From assembly GCA_945861915.1 (NCBI GenBank), contig CAMAWK010000024.1, positions 1 to 17,546 of the forward strand: a stretch of DNA of 17,546 bases, given 5' to 3'. A model generated the notes under the pieces. It did not search any database, was not told where the DNA came from, and saw nothing but the letters and a program-made list of their open reading frames with translations. Below are positions 1 to 6,651 of the stretch, piece after piece (positions within the stretch are counted from its first letter, which is position 1; each line of letters begins with the position of its first letter). This DNA comes from Flavobacterium psychrophilum (GTDB lineage Bacteria > Bacteroidota > Bacteroidia > Flavobacteriales > Flavobacteriaceae). The translations under genes were made by a program, and so were the position numbers.

Positions 1-603
1 ATGATTATCAAAAACGGGCATAAAATGATGGATTTGATGGGCAACTCGCCTTACGATTTTGTACTCAGCCACACCGATAATCAGTTAGAATCCCTGCAAT
101 CTTTTGTACACAGGACCTTCAACGGACACGATTTTGTTAGTTTCATCAAAGGATTACAGCATATTTACACCCATCATGGCGGATTAGAAGCGGTTTTCTC
201 CAAAAATCAAGAAGAAAACTCCATGCAAAAAAGCATATCGGAATTCAAGAAACTGTTTTTTGAAACGAACTCAATACAACAAAACCGTTCCCTCAAACAC
301 ATTTCAGACCCGATGAATGGCTCGGCTGCCAAACGCATTAATATGTACTTGCGCTGGATGTGTCGCCAAGACAACAAAGGAGTCGATTTAGGGATTTGGA
401 AAAGCATTTCGCCCTCGCTCCTCTCCTGCCCTTTGGATGTGCATTCGGGGAATGTAGCTCGAAAACTAGGTTTACTCACCCGAAAACAAAACGATGGCAA
501 AGCCTTGCTCGAACTAGACACTGCACTGCGATTACTAGACCCAAACGACCCCGTAAAATATGATTTTGCCTTATTTGGATTGGGCGTTTTTGAGGGGTTT
601 TGA
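1..603 (+). CDS. TIGR02757 / DUF2400 family protein, 5' truncated
   Basis: C-terminal portion of a conserved protein of unknown biochemical function, recognised as the TIGR02757 (DUF2400) family common in Bacteroidota. About 200 residues are visible. From memory the family is about 250 residues, so roughly the first 50 should lie upstream of the window. The ATG at position 1 is therefore probably an internal methionine rather than the start. Visible family features are the GHKMMDLMGNSPYDF segment near the edge, the FNGHDF and LQHIY segments, and the NMYLRWMCR followed by DLGIW block near residues 115-132. The LDVHSGNVARKLGL segment and a C-terminal DPVKYDFALFGLG complete the pattern. The protein looks soluble, with no signal peptide in the visible part. 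The stop is TGA at 601-603. Family assignment is fairly sure; function is unknown. Confidence 0.8.
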   Translation: MIIKNGHKMMDLMGNSPYDFVLSHTDNQLESLQSFVHRTFNGHDFVSFIKGLQHIYTHHGGLEAVFSKNQEENSMQKSISEFKKLFFETNSIQQNRSLKHISDPMNGSAAKRINMYLRWMCRQDNKGVDLGIWKSISPSLLSCPLDVHSGNVARKLGLLTRKQNDGKALLELDTALRLLDPNDPVKYDFALFGLGVFEGF

Positions 604-649
604 TGGTAGTAAATAAATACACCCTAAAATATTCTGTAAAAAAAAAGAG

Positions 650-657
650 TATATTTG
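650..657 (+). promoter_or_regulatory. Candidate Bacteroidota -7 element upstream of the cassette
   Basis: TATATTTG matches the Bacteroidota -7 consensus TAnnTTTG. It lies outside and upstream of the cassette-like unit, facing the LprI gene, the position an external cassette promoter would have. No TTG -33 element is seen at the usual 17-23 bp distance, so support is limited to the one box. Confidence 0.35.
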
Positions 658-670
658 GGGAGCGAATAAA

Positions 671-735
671 GTGTGACGTTTGTCACACATATCTACCTAA
701 AAACGGGTGGCTTTGTGTGTTTTTGTCACACATAT
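671..735 (+). repeat. Perfect hairpin plus 14-bp direct repeat upstream of the cassette core
   Basis: GTGTGAC (671-677) and GTCACAC (682-688) form a perfect 7-bp stem with a GTTT loop. The segment TTTGTCACACATAT occurs twice, at 679-692 and 722-735. The second copy ends 6 bp before the cassette-like core GTTGGCG (742-748). The hairpin has no following T-run, so it is not a convincing terminator for the upstream gene. It could be a recombinase or regulator recognition structure, or a remnant of an earlier insertion. What is seen is only the repeat geometry. Confidence 0.55.
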
Positions 736-742
736 AAACAAG

Positions 743-1281
743 TTGGCGGTAATATAGCCTCAGAACTAAATAGAACTCTAAAATTATGAAGATAATCAAG
801 CTGAAATTTTTATTATCATTTTTACTATTTGGTATTTGCCATTGTCTTTCCGCACAAACTCAAAGCGAGATGAATAATGAAGCTTATAAAAATTATGAAA
901 AAGCTGACTTAGAGATGAATAAAGTTTATAAGAAATTACTAAATGGCTTAAATAAAACGGAAAAAGAAATGCTAATTAAAACTCAAAAAGATTGGCTAAA
1001 ATTTCGAGATTCTAATTGTGAATTTGAGGCGGAAGAAAATGAAGGTGGAAGTATTAAGCCTATGGTTTGGGCAATGTGCTTAGAAGAAAAGACTAAAACG
1101 AGAATAAAAGATTTAAAAGCCAGTATAAATAGCAGAAACATAAAATAATATACTACCGCCAACACACGCTACAAGCAATTTGGGTATTAGGCTTAATTTG
1201 AAATTTGTTTTGTATTTGGAAGATTTTGCAAATCCGAATAATGGCTTAATTTAGTCCCAAACTACTTGTAGCGCGAGAACG
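743..1281 (+). mobile_element. Integron-like gene cassette carrying an LprI-family gene
   Basis: This unit has the architecture of an integron gene cassette. It starts inside G|TTGGCG (742-748), carries one small ORF (786-1148), and ends in a long imperfect inverted repeat closed by AAC-G|TT (1278-1283). The left boundary GTTGGCGGTA (742-751) is the exact reverse complement of TACCGCCAAC (1154-1163) at the start of the terminal hairpin; extended, 14 of 15 bp match. This is expected of a cassette: in the circular form its first bases rejoin the right core, so R' and R'' pair. No integrase gene is visible in the window. The cores deviate from the strict RYYYAAC/GTTRRRY consensus, so this could be a divergent Bacteroidota attC or another hairpin-ended mobile unit. 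Confidence 0.5.
786..1148 (+). CDS. LprI / DUF1311 family secreted protein
   Basis: 120-residue protein with a clear signal peptide: a lysine-bearing N-terminus and hydrophobic core over residues 6-20, with likely cleavage after ...CHCLSAQ. The mature part is a short helical domain of the DUF1311/LprI type, with the family pattern AYKNYEKADLEMNKVY, then KTQKDWLKFRDSNC, and a second cysteine in VWAMCLEEKTKTRIKDL. The two mature cysteines are probably disulfide-bonded in the periplasm. LprI of Mycobacterium is a lysozyme inhibitor; most family members are uncharacterised, so that role is only a possibility here. It is the only gene in the cassette-like unit, starts about 44 bp after the left boundary and ends 5 bp before the complementary repeat arm. 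No good ribosome binding site or internal TAnnTTTG box is visible, which suits expression from an outside promoter. Confidence 0.8.
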   Translation: MKIIKLKFLLSFLLFGICHCLSAQTQSEMNNEAYKNYEKADLEMNKVYKKLLNGLNKTEKEMLIKTQKDWLKFRDSNCEFEAEENEGGSIKPMVWAMCLEEKTKTRIKDLKASINSRNIK

Positions 1282-1287
1282 TTAAAA
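1157..1287 (+). repeat. attC-like imperfect hairpin (candidate recombination site)
   Basis: CGCCAAC (R''-like, 1157-1163) is followed by an 18-base arm CGCTACAAGCAATTTGGG (1167-1184). Its near-complement CCCAAACTACTTGTAGCG lies at 1256-1273, with two non-complementary positions out of 18. The site ends in AACGTTAAAA (1278-1287), where GTT is R'-like. The 71-bp loop contains a 10-bp direct repeat GGCTTAATTT at 1190-1199 and 1243-1252. Total length, 131 bp, falls in the upper range known for attC sites. The spacers between core and arm differ in length on the two sides, giving the asymmetry expected of a folded attC. No T-run follows, so it is not an ordinary terminator. Confidence 0.5.
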
Positions 1288-1384
1288 ATAACTACAAAAA
1301 AACCCAACATTATCTTAAAGTTACCAGAATCTAAAAATTATCATAAAAAATAATTAGACTCCAAAAGTTTGTGGTTTATTATTA

Positions 1385-1392
1385 TATATTTG
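1385..1392 (+). promoter_or_regulatory. Candidate -7 element of the WG-repeat gene
   Basis: TATATTTG matches TAnnTTTG, 50 bp before the ATG at 1443. The nearest TTTG upstream is at 1368-1371, only 13 bp away and closer than the usual 17-23 bp, so the -33 element is uncertain. Confidence 0.4.
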
Positions 1393-1442
1393 AAATCTAA
1401 TTTTTAGCAATAGAGTACTTTAACCTATAAAGTTTAAATATC

Positions 1443-2693
1443 ATGAAAAAAATAAGTTTTATTATTGTTTTGTTAGCCATATCGTTGGTTTCTTTCGGGC
1501 AAATTAAATACGACAAAGTTTCTGACTATGGCGAATATCAAGAAAACTGGGCATTGGTTCAAAAAGGCGGTCTTTTTGGGTTTATAGACCTAGAGGGAAA
1601 TGAAATTGTAAAACCACAGTATAGCAAAATAGCGATTTTTGGCGATTTTCAAGAAAAATGGGCGTTGGTTGAAAAAGGCGGTCTTTCAGGATTTATTAAT
1701 ACAGATGGGATAGAAATTGTAAAAACACAATACAATAAAATTTCCCTTTTTGGAGACTTTCAAGAGAAATGGGCTTTGGTGGACAAAGGCGGCCTTTTGG
1801 GTTTCATAGACCAAAACGGAAATGAAATAGTAGTACCACAATACGACAAAATAGCACAGTTTGGGGAATTTCAAGAAAATTGGTCTTTGGTAGAAAAAGG
1901 CGGCTGTTTGGGTTTTATAAACAATGAAGGAATAGAAATTGTAAAACCTGTTTATGAACAAATTCAAGCCTTTGGAGACTTTCAAGAAAAATGGGCGTTG
2001 GTCGAAGTGGGGAAATTTTCAGGCTTTATTAACAACGAAGGGATAGAAATTGTAAAACCACAATACGAAAAAATACTCCAATTTGGTGACTTTAGAGAAA
2101 ATTGGGCGATAGTAGAAGTGGGAGGTTTACTAGGATTTATAGATAATACGGGTAGCGAAATTGTAAAACCACAATACAAAAAAATAGATCCATTTGGAGA
2201 ATACAAAGAAAACCTAGCTTTGATTGAAATGGGTGGCTTAGTTGGTTTTTTAGACATTGAAGGAAAAGAAATTGTAAAACCTAGCTACAAAAAAATTGGG
2301 CAATTTGGCGACATCAAAGAAGATTGGGCTTTGGTAGAAAATGAGGGTCTGTTTGGTTTTATTGACTTAGAAGGCAAAGAAATTGCAAAACCAATTTATA
2401 CTAAAATTGGCATGTTTGGAGAAATTAAAGCCGATTGGGCATTGGTAGAAATTGGCGCACTCGTAGGATGTTTAAACCAAAGCGGAAGAGAGATTGTGAA
2501 ACCTAAATATCAAAAAATTGAGCCTTTTGGAGATTTCAAAATAGATTGGGCTTTGGTAAAAAGAAACGGACTTTCAGGTTTTATTGACGAAGATGGTAAA
2601 GAGGTTATTAAAACCAAATACGAAAAAATCGAAAACGACGAATTATTGGAGGGAATCATAAAAGGAAAAAGAGAAAATCTTTTGCCAAATTAA
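1443..2693 (+). CDS. Secreted WG-repeat protein, ten 37-residue units
   Basis: 416-residue protein with a signal peptide (MKKISFIIVLLAISLVSFG, cleavage probably before Q20 or I21). It is followed by ten head-to-tail WG-type repeats of exactly 37 residues each (residues 23-392) and a short charged tail. Each unit follows the pattern Y.KI..FG(D/E)(F/Y)(Q/K)E.WALVE.GGL.GFI(D/N)..G.EIVKPQ. In the N-terminal half the units are more alike, with FQEKWALV recurring; in the C-terminal half they drift to IKEDWALV and unit 9 has GCLN in place of GFI. WG repeats are expected to form a beta-rich scaffold for binding; no enzyme motif is visible, so the ligand is unknown. There is no lipobox and no C-terminal sorting domain, so the protein is probably periplasmic or released. 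The gene is monocistronic: it follows the attC-like site and ends at a strong terminator. Confidence 0.85.
   Translation: MKKISFIIVLLAISLVSFGQIKYDKVSDYGEYQENWALVQKGGLFGFIDLEGNEIVKPQYSKIAIFGDFQEKWALVEKGGLSGFINTDGIEIVKTQYNKISLFGDFQEKWALVDKGGLLGFIDQNGNEIVVPQYDKIAQFGEFQENWSLVEKGGCLGFINNEGIEIVKPVYEQIQAFGDFQEKWALVEVGKFSGFINNEGIEIVKPQYEKILQFGDFRENWAIVEVGGLLGFIDNTGSEIVKPQYKKIDPFGEYKENLALIEMGGLVGFLDIEGKEIVKPSYKKIGQFGDIKEDWALVENEGLFGFIDLEGKEIAKPIYTKIGMFGEIKADWALVEIGALVGCLNQSGREIVKPKYQKIEPFGDFKIDWALVKRNGLSGFIDEDGKEVIKTKYEKIENDELLEGIIKGKRENLLPN
1509..2618 (+). repeat. 111-bp in-frame tandem repeat array (10 units)
   Basis: DNA encoding the ten 37-residue WG units, each exactly 111 bp with no indels between units. 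Phrases such as GAAATTGTAAAACCACA recur nearly identically in several units, so homologous recombination or slippage could change copy number. Units 7-10 are more diverged than units 2-6. Confidence 0.8.
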
Positions 2694-2752
2694 GATACCT
2701 TTTTGGGTTGAGAATATAAAATAAATTACTTTCAAAAATAAGCTCAAAGTTA

Positions 2753-2811
2753 TTGACCGCTACTTCACAAATTGTTCTTTTTAATTTGTAAAGTAGCGGT
2801 CAACTTTTTTT
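2753..2811 (+). terminator. Strong rho-independent terminator after the WG-repeat gene
   Basis: A 21-bp stem with one mismatch (2753-2773 pairs with 2783-2803; arms start TTGACCGCTACTT and end AAGTAGCGGTCAA) and a 9-nt loop is followed by seven T residues (2805-2811). It lies 60 bp after the WG-repeat stop and 77 bp before the DEAD-box gene, separating the two transcription units. Confidence 0.85.
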
Positions 2812-2862
2812 AAACAAAACTCTATCGAACTGCAAGTCATTTCATCTTTAATTTGAATAACC

Positions 2863-2870
2863 TACCTTTA
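2863..2870 (+). promoter_or_regulatory. Candidate -7 element that favours the inner helicase start
   Basis: TACCTTTA resembles TAnnTTTG with one mismatch. Transcription would start about 7 bp downstream, near 2877. The ATG at 2879 would then be almost leaderless, while the ATG at 2888 would have a short leader, so the inner start is preferred. No clear TTG -33 box is seen. Confidence 0.35.
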
Positions 2871-2887
2871 CGCAAAATATGCGTTCC

Positions 2888-4237
2888 ATGACTAGTTTCG
2901 AAAAATTCAATCTCCCAAAATCAGTTCAAAAAGCAATAGACGATTTGGGCTTTGTGACTCCAACACCCATTCAGGAAAAATCATTTTCGGTAATCATGTC
3001 GGGACGCGATATGATGGGAATCGCACAAACAGGAACAGGAAAAACATTTGCTTACCTCCTGCCCTTATTGAAATTGTATAAATTTACGCCCACGCACACT
3101 CCAAAAATAGTTATTCTTGTTCCTACTCGTGAATTAGTCGTTCAAGTGGTAGACGAAGTAGAAAAACTCACCAAATACATGTCGGTTCGAACTATTGGGA
3201 TTTTTGGTGGTGTAAATATCAATACTCAAAAAACCACAGTTTATCAAGGTTGTGATATTCTTGTTGGAACACCCGGACGTGTAATGGATTTAACGTTGGA
3301 CAACGTTATCCGTTTTGAAGAAATGCAAAAATTGGTCATTGACGAATTCGACGAAATGCTGAATTTAGGTTTTCGTACGCAACTGACAGCTATTTTAGCG
3401 ATGATGCCCAAAAAGCGACAAAACATCCTTTTTTCTGCTACTATGACTGATGAAGTAGATGCGATTTTGAATGATTATTTTGATTATCCCGAAGAGGTAA
3501 CCCTTTCGGCATCGGGAACGCCGCTAGAAAATATAACACAAATTACCTACAACGTTCCCAACTTCAACACTAAAATCAATTTACTGAAAGAGTTGTTGCA
3601 AACCAACGAAAACATGAGTCGGGTTTTGGTTTTTGTAAACAATAAGAAGATTTCAGACTTGGTTCACGAGCGAATCGAAGAAGATTTTGAGGGTCAATTT
3701 GGAGTTATACATTCGAATAAATCACAAAATTATCGTTTGAGTACGATGGCGGAATTTCAGACTGGCAATCTTCGAGGGTTGATTACGACCGATATTATGG
3801 CTAGAGGATTAGATATTTCGAATATTACTCATGTTATTAATTTTGAAATGCCTGAATTACCTGAATTATACATGCACCGAATTGGTAGAACAGGACGCGC
3901 CGATGCTACTGGAACGGCTATCAGTTTTGTTACTCCTCGTGAAGACGAAATGAAATTGGCAACCGAAATTCTGATGGATATGGAATTGCCGATTGAACCT
4001 TTGCCTGAAACGGTAGAAATTTCAATAAAATTAATTGAACCCGAAAAAGACCGTCAGCCTCTTAAGTTTTTAATGAAAAAACAAAAATTAGAAGGCGATG
4101 GCGCTTTTCATGAAAAAAGCAAGAAAAACAAAAAAGTGAATTTAGGTGGTCCTGGAATTACCAAGAAAAAAACACATGGTTCTGTTAATAGAAATATGCT
4201 GAAAAATCAAGCGAAAAAACGCAAGGACAAGAAATAA
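2888..4237 (+). CDS. DEAD-box ATP-dependent RNA helicase with DEFD motif II
   Basis: 449-residue superfamily 2 RNA helicase from the ATG at 2888; an alternative ATG at 2879 adds MRS. Motifs in order (numbering from 2888): Q motif FEKFNLP..VTPTPIQ (4-29), Walker A AQTGTGKT (46-53), PTRELV, GG, TPGR (128-131), motif II as DEFD (152-155), FSATM (182-186), VLVFVNNKK, TTDIMARGLDI and HRIGRTGRA. The C-terminal tail of about 60 residues is rich in lysine (KKNKKVNLGG, KKKTHGS, KKRKDKK) and should bind RNA. Likely roles are ribosome assembly or unwinding of structured mRNA, as for the RhlE/CsdA-like group. DEFD replaces the usual DEAD; the catalytic D and E are retained. It converges with the RecD-like helicase, with only 21 bp between the stop codons. 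Confidence 0.93.
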   Translation: MTSFEKFNLPKSVQKAIDDLGFVTPTPIQEKSFSVIMSGRDMMGIAQTGTGKTFAYLLPLLKLYKFTPTHTPKIVILVPTRELVVQVVDEVEKLTKYMSVRTIGIFGGVNINTQKTTVYQGCDILVGTPGRVMDLTLDNVIRFEEMQKLVIDEFDEMLNLGFRTQLTAILAMMPKKRQNILFSATMTDEVDAILNDYFDYPEEVTLSASGTPLENITQITYNVPNFNTKINLLKELLQTNENMSRVLVFVNNKKISDLVHERIEEDFEGQFGVIHSNKSQNYRLSTMAEFQTGNLRGLITTDIMARGLDISNITHVINFEMPELPELYMHRIGRTGRADATGTAISFVTPREDEMKLATEILMDMELPIEPLPETVEISIKLIEPEKDRQPLKFLMKKQKLEGDGAFHEKSKKNKKVNLGGPGITKKKTHGSVNRNMLKNQAKKRKDKK

Positions 4238-4258
4238 TTTTCCGAACTGCAGTTTATT

Positions 4259-5686
4259 TCAATAGTTTTCCACAAAACTTTCGTCCTTAAATCCTATTAA
4301 ATACAACTTATTTTTGGCTCTGGTCATGGCGGTGTACAACCAACGAATATAATCTCGATTAACACCGTCTGGCAAATAGGGTTGTTCAATAAAAACCGTA
4401 TTCCATTGTCCGCCTTGCGATTTATGGCAGGTAATTGCATAAGAGAATTTGACTTGTAAGCCGTTGAAATACTCGTTGGCTTTCACTTTTTGGAATTGCT
4501 TAAATTTGGTTTCACCCTCATAATCCTTCAAAACTTCTTGATACAATCTATTGGATTCTTCATAAGTTAATGAGGGCGATTCGCTCTTAATAGTATCCAA
4601 CAAAAGAACAGTTTCAAATGGTTTTTGATCAGGATAATCAACCATTCGAATCTTTACTTTGGCAAATTTAAAACTGTATAATTCTTGAATTTTGAAAATT
4701 TCTAACACTTCAAGAATATCACCATTGGCTATGAAACCCGCTTCGTCAGAATCTTTTAACCAAAAATAATTATTCTTTACCACCATCAAAAAATCACCCG
4801 TTGACAATTCGTTTTCTTTGTCTAAAATCTTGGAACGAATTTGCTCATTGTACTGATTGGCTCTTTTATTCGACCGAACAATAAAAGCAGTATCCTCGAT
4901 GCTATAATTACTGTAAGCCGAATTAATGGCATCCTGAATATCATAGCCATCCGTGAGCCGAACGATGTCTTTGAATTTTTGTAAATTAAACTGAAAATCG
5001 GTTATAAATGATTCTTTCAACAACTCTCGAAGTTCGGTCGCATTGTACAAAATTCCAGAGTTTTCCTCTTGACGCATGACTTCGTCCAACTCGATATGTT
5101 CGACTTCTTTGTTGTAATTCAGTCCCAAAGTTTGAATGTCTAAAGCCGGACTAATGTCTAAATTCACTGGCGGTAATTGGGCAGTATCGCCCAAAAGAAT
5201 CATCTTGCAATTGGTTCCCGAATACACATACGAAATCAAATCATCGAGCAAAGATCCGTTTTCATATAGTTTAGAATCGGAATTGGTATCAGAAATCATC
5301 GAGGCTTCATCCACAATGAAAATGGTATTTTTATGTTTGTTTTGTTGCAAGGTAAACGAAACGCCATCGCCTGAAGATTTTTTTGGAAAATAGATTTTTT
5401 TGTGAATTGTAAAAGCAGGTTTGTGTGAATAATTGGCAATTACCTTTGCTGCTCGACCCGTTGGCGCTAGTAAAACATATTTTTTGTTTATTTCTAGCAA
5501 ATTATTGACAATCGTAGAAATCACGGTTGTTTTTCCCGTTCCTGCATACCCTTTCAAAACAAAAATGCTGTTGTTGTCGATATCGGTTAAGAAAATAGCA
5601 ATTTTTTGAAAAAAAATATCTTGTTTGTAGGTTGGAGAAAAAGGGAATTTTTTCTGTAAAAGGCTATAAAACAAAGAGGAATTCAT
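4259..5686 (-). CDS. RecD-like superfamily 1 ATP-dependent DNA helicase
   Basis: 475-residue SF1B helicase of the RecD2/Dda-like type, often annotated in Flavobacterium as an AAA-family ATPase or exodeoxyribonuclease V alpha homologue. Walker A is GYAGTGKTT (46-54). The Walker B is FIVDEASM (residues 123-130), motif III is LLGDTAQLPPV (about 164-174), and the C-terminal UvrD_C_2-type block YAITCHKSQGGQW precedes LYTAMTRAKNKLYLIG. It should translocate 5'-3' on single-stranded DNA and act in repair or recombination. No RecB or RecC gene is nearby and there is no nuclease domain, so it is probably a stand-alone helicase. The ATG at 5684-5686 lies 17 bp after a TATATTTG -7 box. The gene ends tail-to-tail with the RNA helicase; the short gap contains the perfect palindrome AACTGCAGTT (4245-4254) but no T-run terminator. 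Confidence 0.9.
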   Translation of the reverse strand: MNSSLFYSLLQKKFPFSPTYKQDIFFQKIAIFLTDIDNNSIFVLKGYAGTGKTTVISTIVNNLLEINKKYVLLAPTGRAAKVIANYSHKPAFTIHKKIYFPKKSSGDGVSFTLQQNKHKNTIFIVDEASMISDTNSDSKLYENGSLLDDLISYVYSGTNCKMILLGDTAQLPPVNLDISPALDIQTLGLNYNKEVEHIELDEVMRQEENSGILYNATELRELLKESFITDFQFNLQKFKDIVRLTDGYDIQDAINSAYSNYSIEDTAFIVRSNKRANQYNEQIRSKILDKENELSTGDFLMVVKNNYFWLKDSDEAGFIANGDILEVLEIFKIQELYSFKFAKVKIRMVDYPDQKPFETVLLLDTIKSESPSLTYEESNRLYQEVLKDYEGETKFKQFQKVKANEYFNGLQVKFSYAITCHKSQGGQWNTVFIEQPYLPDGVNRDYIRWLYTAMTRAKNKLYLIGFKDESFVENY

Positions 5687-5702
5687 TTGGCGGTATTTAA
5701 AG

Positions 5703-5710
5703 CAAATATA
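5703..5710 (-). promoter_or_regulatory. -7 element of the RecD-like helicase gene
   Basis: On the minus strand this reads TATATTTG, an exact TAnnTTTG match, 17 bp before the start codon. No TTG at 17-23 bp further upstream is apparent; that region is occupied by AT-rich repeat-like sequence. Confidence 0.5.
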
Positions 5711-5747
5711 GAATAAAGTTTAGTAGTTTTAAGAGTTTAGATTCAGA

Positions 5748-5804
5748 CTAAACCTTCAAAACCCACTAAACTTTTAAACTTCATAAACTCTTAAACCTGT
5801 AAAC
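5748..5804 (+). repeat. Degenerate 8-bp tandem repeat, consensus NNNTAAAC
   Basis: About seven units end in TAAAC or a close variant at 8-bp spacing, with one 9-bp unit (CACTAAAC at 5764-5771, TTTTAAAC at 5772-5779, then TCTTAAAC and CTGTAAAC to 5804). The array fills most of the divergent spacer between the RecD-like helicase and the DUF3822 gene. The sequence TTTAAGAGTTTA further left (about 5729-5739) complements TAAACTCTTAAA inside the array, so an intramolecular stem is possible. The reverse complement of the unit, GTTTANNN, recurs between idi and queD. Confidence 0.6.
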
Positions 5805-5811
5805 TATAAAA

Positions 5812-5819
5812 TAAATTTG
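5812..5819 (+). promoter_or_regulatory. -7 element of the DUF3822-rsmD operon
   Basis: TAAATTTG fits TAnnTTTG and ends 13 bp before the ATG at 5833. A second match, TAAGTTTG at 5820-5827, follows immediately but would leave almost no leader, so the first is preferred. Confidence 0.5.
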
Positions 5820-5832
5820 TAAGTTTGCAACT

Positions 5833-6651
5833 ATGCCAATAAACACTACAATTACCGATAAAACATACAAAAAACTATCCCTTCAGGTTTCTTTAACAGG
5901 GCTTTCGTTTTGTGTTTTCGATACTTTAAAAAACAAAATTCTTTCTGTTAAAGAAATTCATTTTGACACCTTTCAAAAGGATTTAAAAGTAGAAGATTTA
6001 TTTGCTAATGCGTTTGTAGAAAACGCTGAATTAAGGGATTCTTATGATGATATATTAGTTATTCACAACAATAATCTTTCTACATTTGTTCCAGAACCGC
6101 TTTTTGACGAAGAGTTTTTAGGCAGTTATCTTCAATACAATACCAAAGTTTTTGATACCGATTTTTTTACTTTCGATGCAATTACAAATTATCAACTCAA
6201 TACGGTTTATATTCCGTATGTGAATATCAATAATTTTTTTATTGATCAATTTGGCTCGTTTGATTACAAACATGCCAATAGTATTTTGGTTGCCCAATTG
6301 TTAGATGCTTCTAAAAATAACGACAACAAAAAGATGATTGTGAATTTTAATTTGGGACATTTTGAGATTGTAGTGCTACAAAATCAAAAACTGTTGTTTT
6401 TTAATTCTTTTGATTACAAAACGCCAGAAGATTTCTTGTATTACTTACTTTTCACAGCCGAACAATTGAATATGAATCCCGAAAATTTCCAATTAAAATT
6501 ATTGGGAACCATCACCCAAGAAGATGATTTCTATCAATTGGCATACAAATACATTCGGAATATTGAATTTTTCGATCTGTCGGAATTACAGAAAAACAAC
6601 GATTTTTCAACTGCCGTGAATTTGAAACATTTTATTTTATTTCAATCGTGA
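5833..6651 (+). CDS. DUF3822 family protein
   Basis: 272-residue cytoplasmic protein recognised as DUF3822, a Bacteroidota family usually encoded just upstream of rsmD. The N-terminal half begins with the beta-rich KLSLQVSLTGLSFCVFD, and the C-terminal half has MIVNFNLGHFEIVVLQNQKLLFFNSF followed by TPEDFLYYLLFTAEQL (the former split here by MIVNFNLGHF and EIVVLQNQKL). This repeated beta-strand layout resembles an actin-like ATPase fold, but I see no nucleotide-binding motif I can name, so that is inference. No signal peptide or membrane segment is present. Its stop overlaps the rsmD start by 4 bp (GTGA), so the two are co-translated. Function is unknown; context hints at a link to rRNA modification or simply conserved co-expression. 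Confidence 0.85.
   Translation: MPINTTITDKTYKKLSLQVSLTGLSFCVFDTLKNKILSVKEIHFDTFQKDLKVEDLFANAFVENAELRDSYDDILVIHNNNLSTFVPEPLFDEEFLGSYLQYNTKVFDTDFFTFDAITNYQLNTVYIPYVNINNFFIDQFGSFDYKHANSILVAQLLDASKNNDNKKMIVNFNLGHFEIVVLQNQKLLFFNSFDYKTPEDFLYYLLFTAEQLNMNPENFQLKLLGTITQEDDFYQLAYKYIRNIEFFDLSELQKNNDFSTAVNLKHFILFQS

Noticed and set aside
1686..2257. Two minus-strand open frames antisense to the WG-repeat gene
   Set aside because: They mirror the repeat structure of the sense gene, have no promoter or family resemblance, and arise from biased codon use in the repeats.
2753..2811. Long stem after the WG-repeat gene as a second attC-like site
   Set aside because: It is symmetric with a short loop and ends in a T-run, and it lacks core sites complementary to GTTAAAA; a terminator explains it fully.
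4245..4254. Perfect palindrome AACTGCAGTT between convergent helicase genes as a terminator
   Set aside because: It has no loop or T-run and is short enough to arise by chance.
5748..5804. CRISPR array in the 8-bp repeat region
   Set aside because: Units are 8 bp, contiguous and degenerate with no spacers; no cas genes are nearby.
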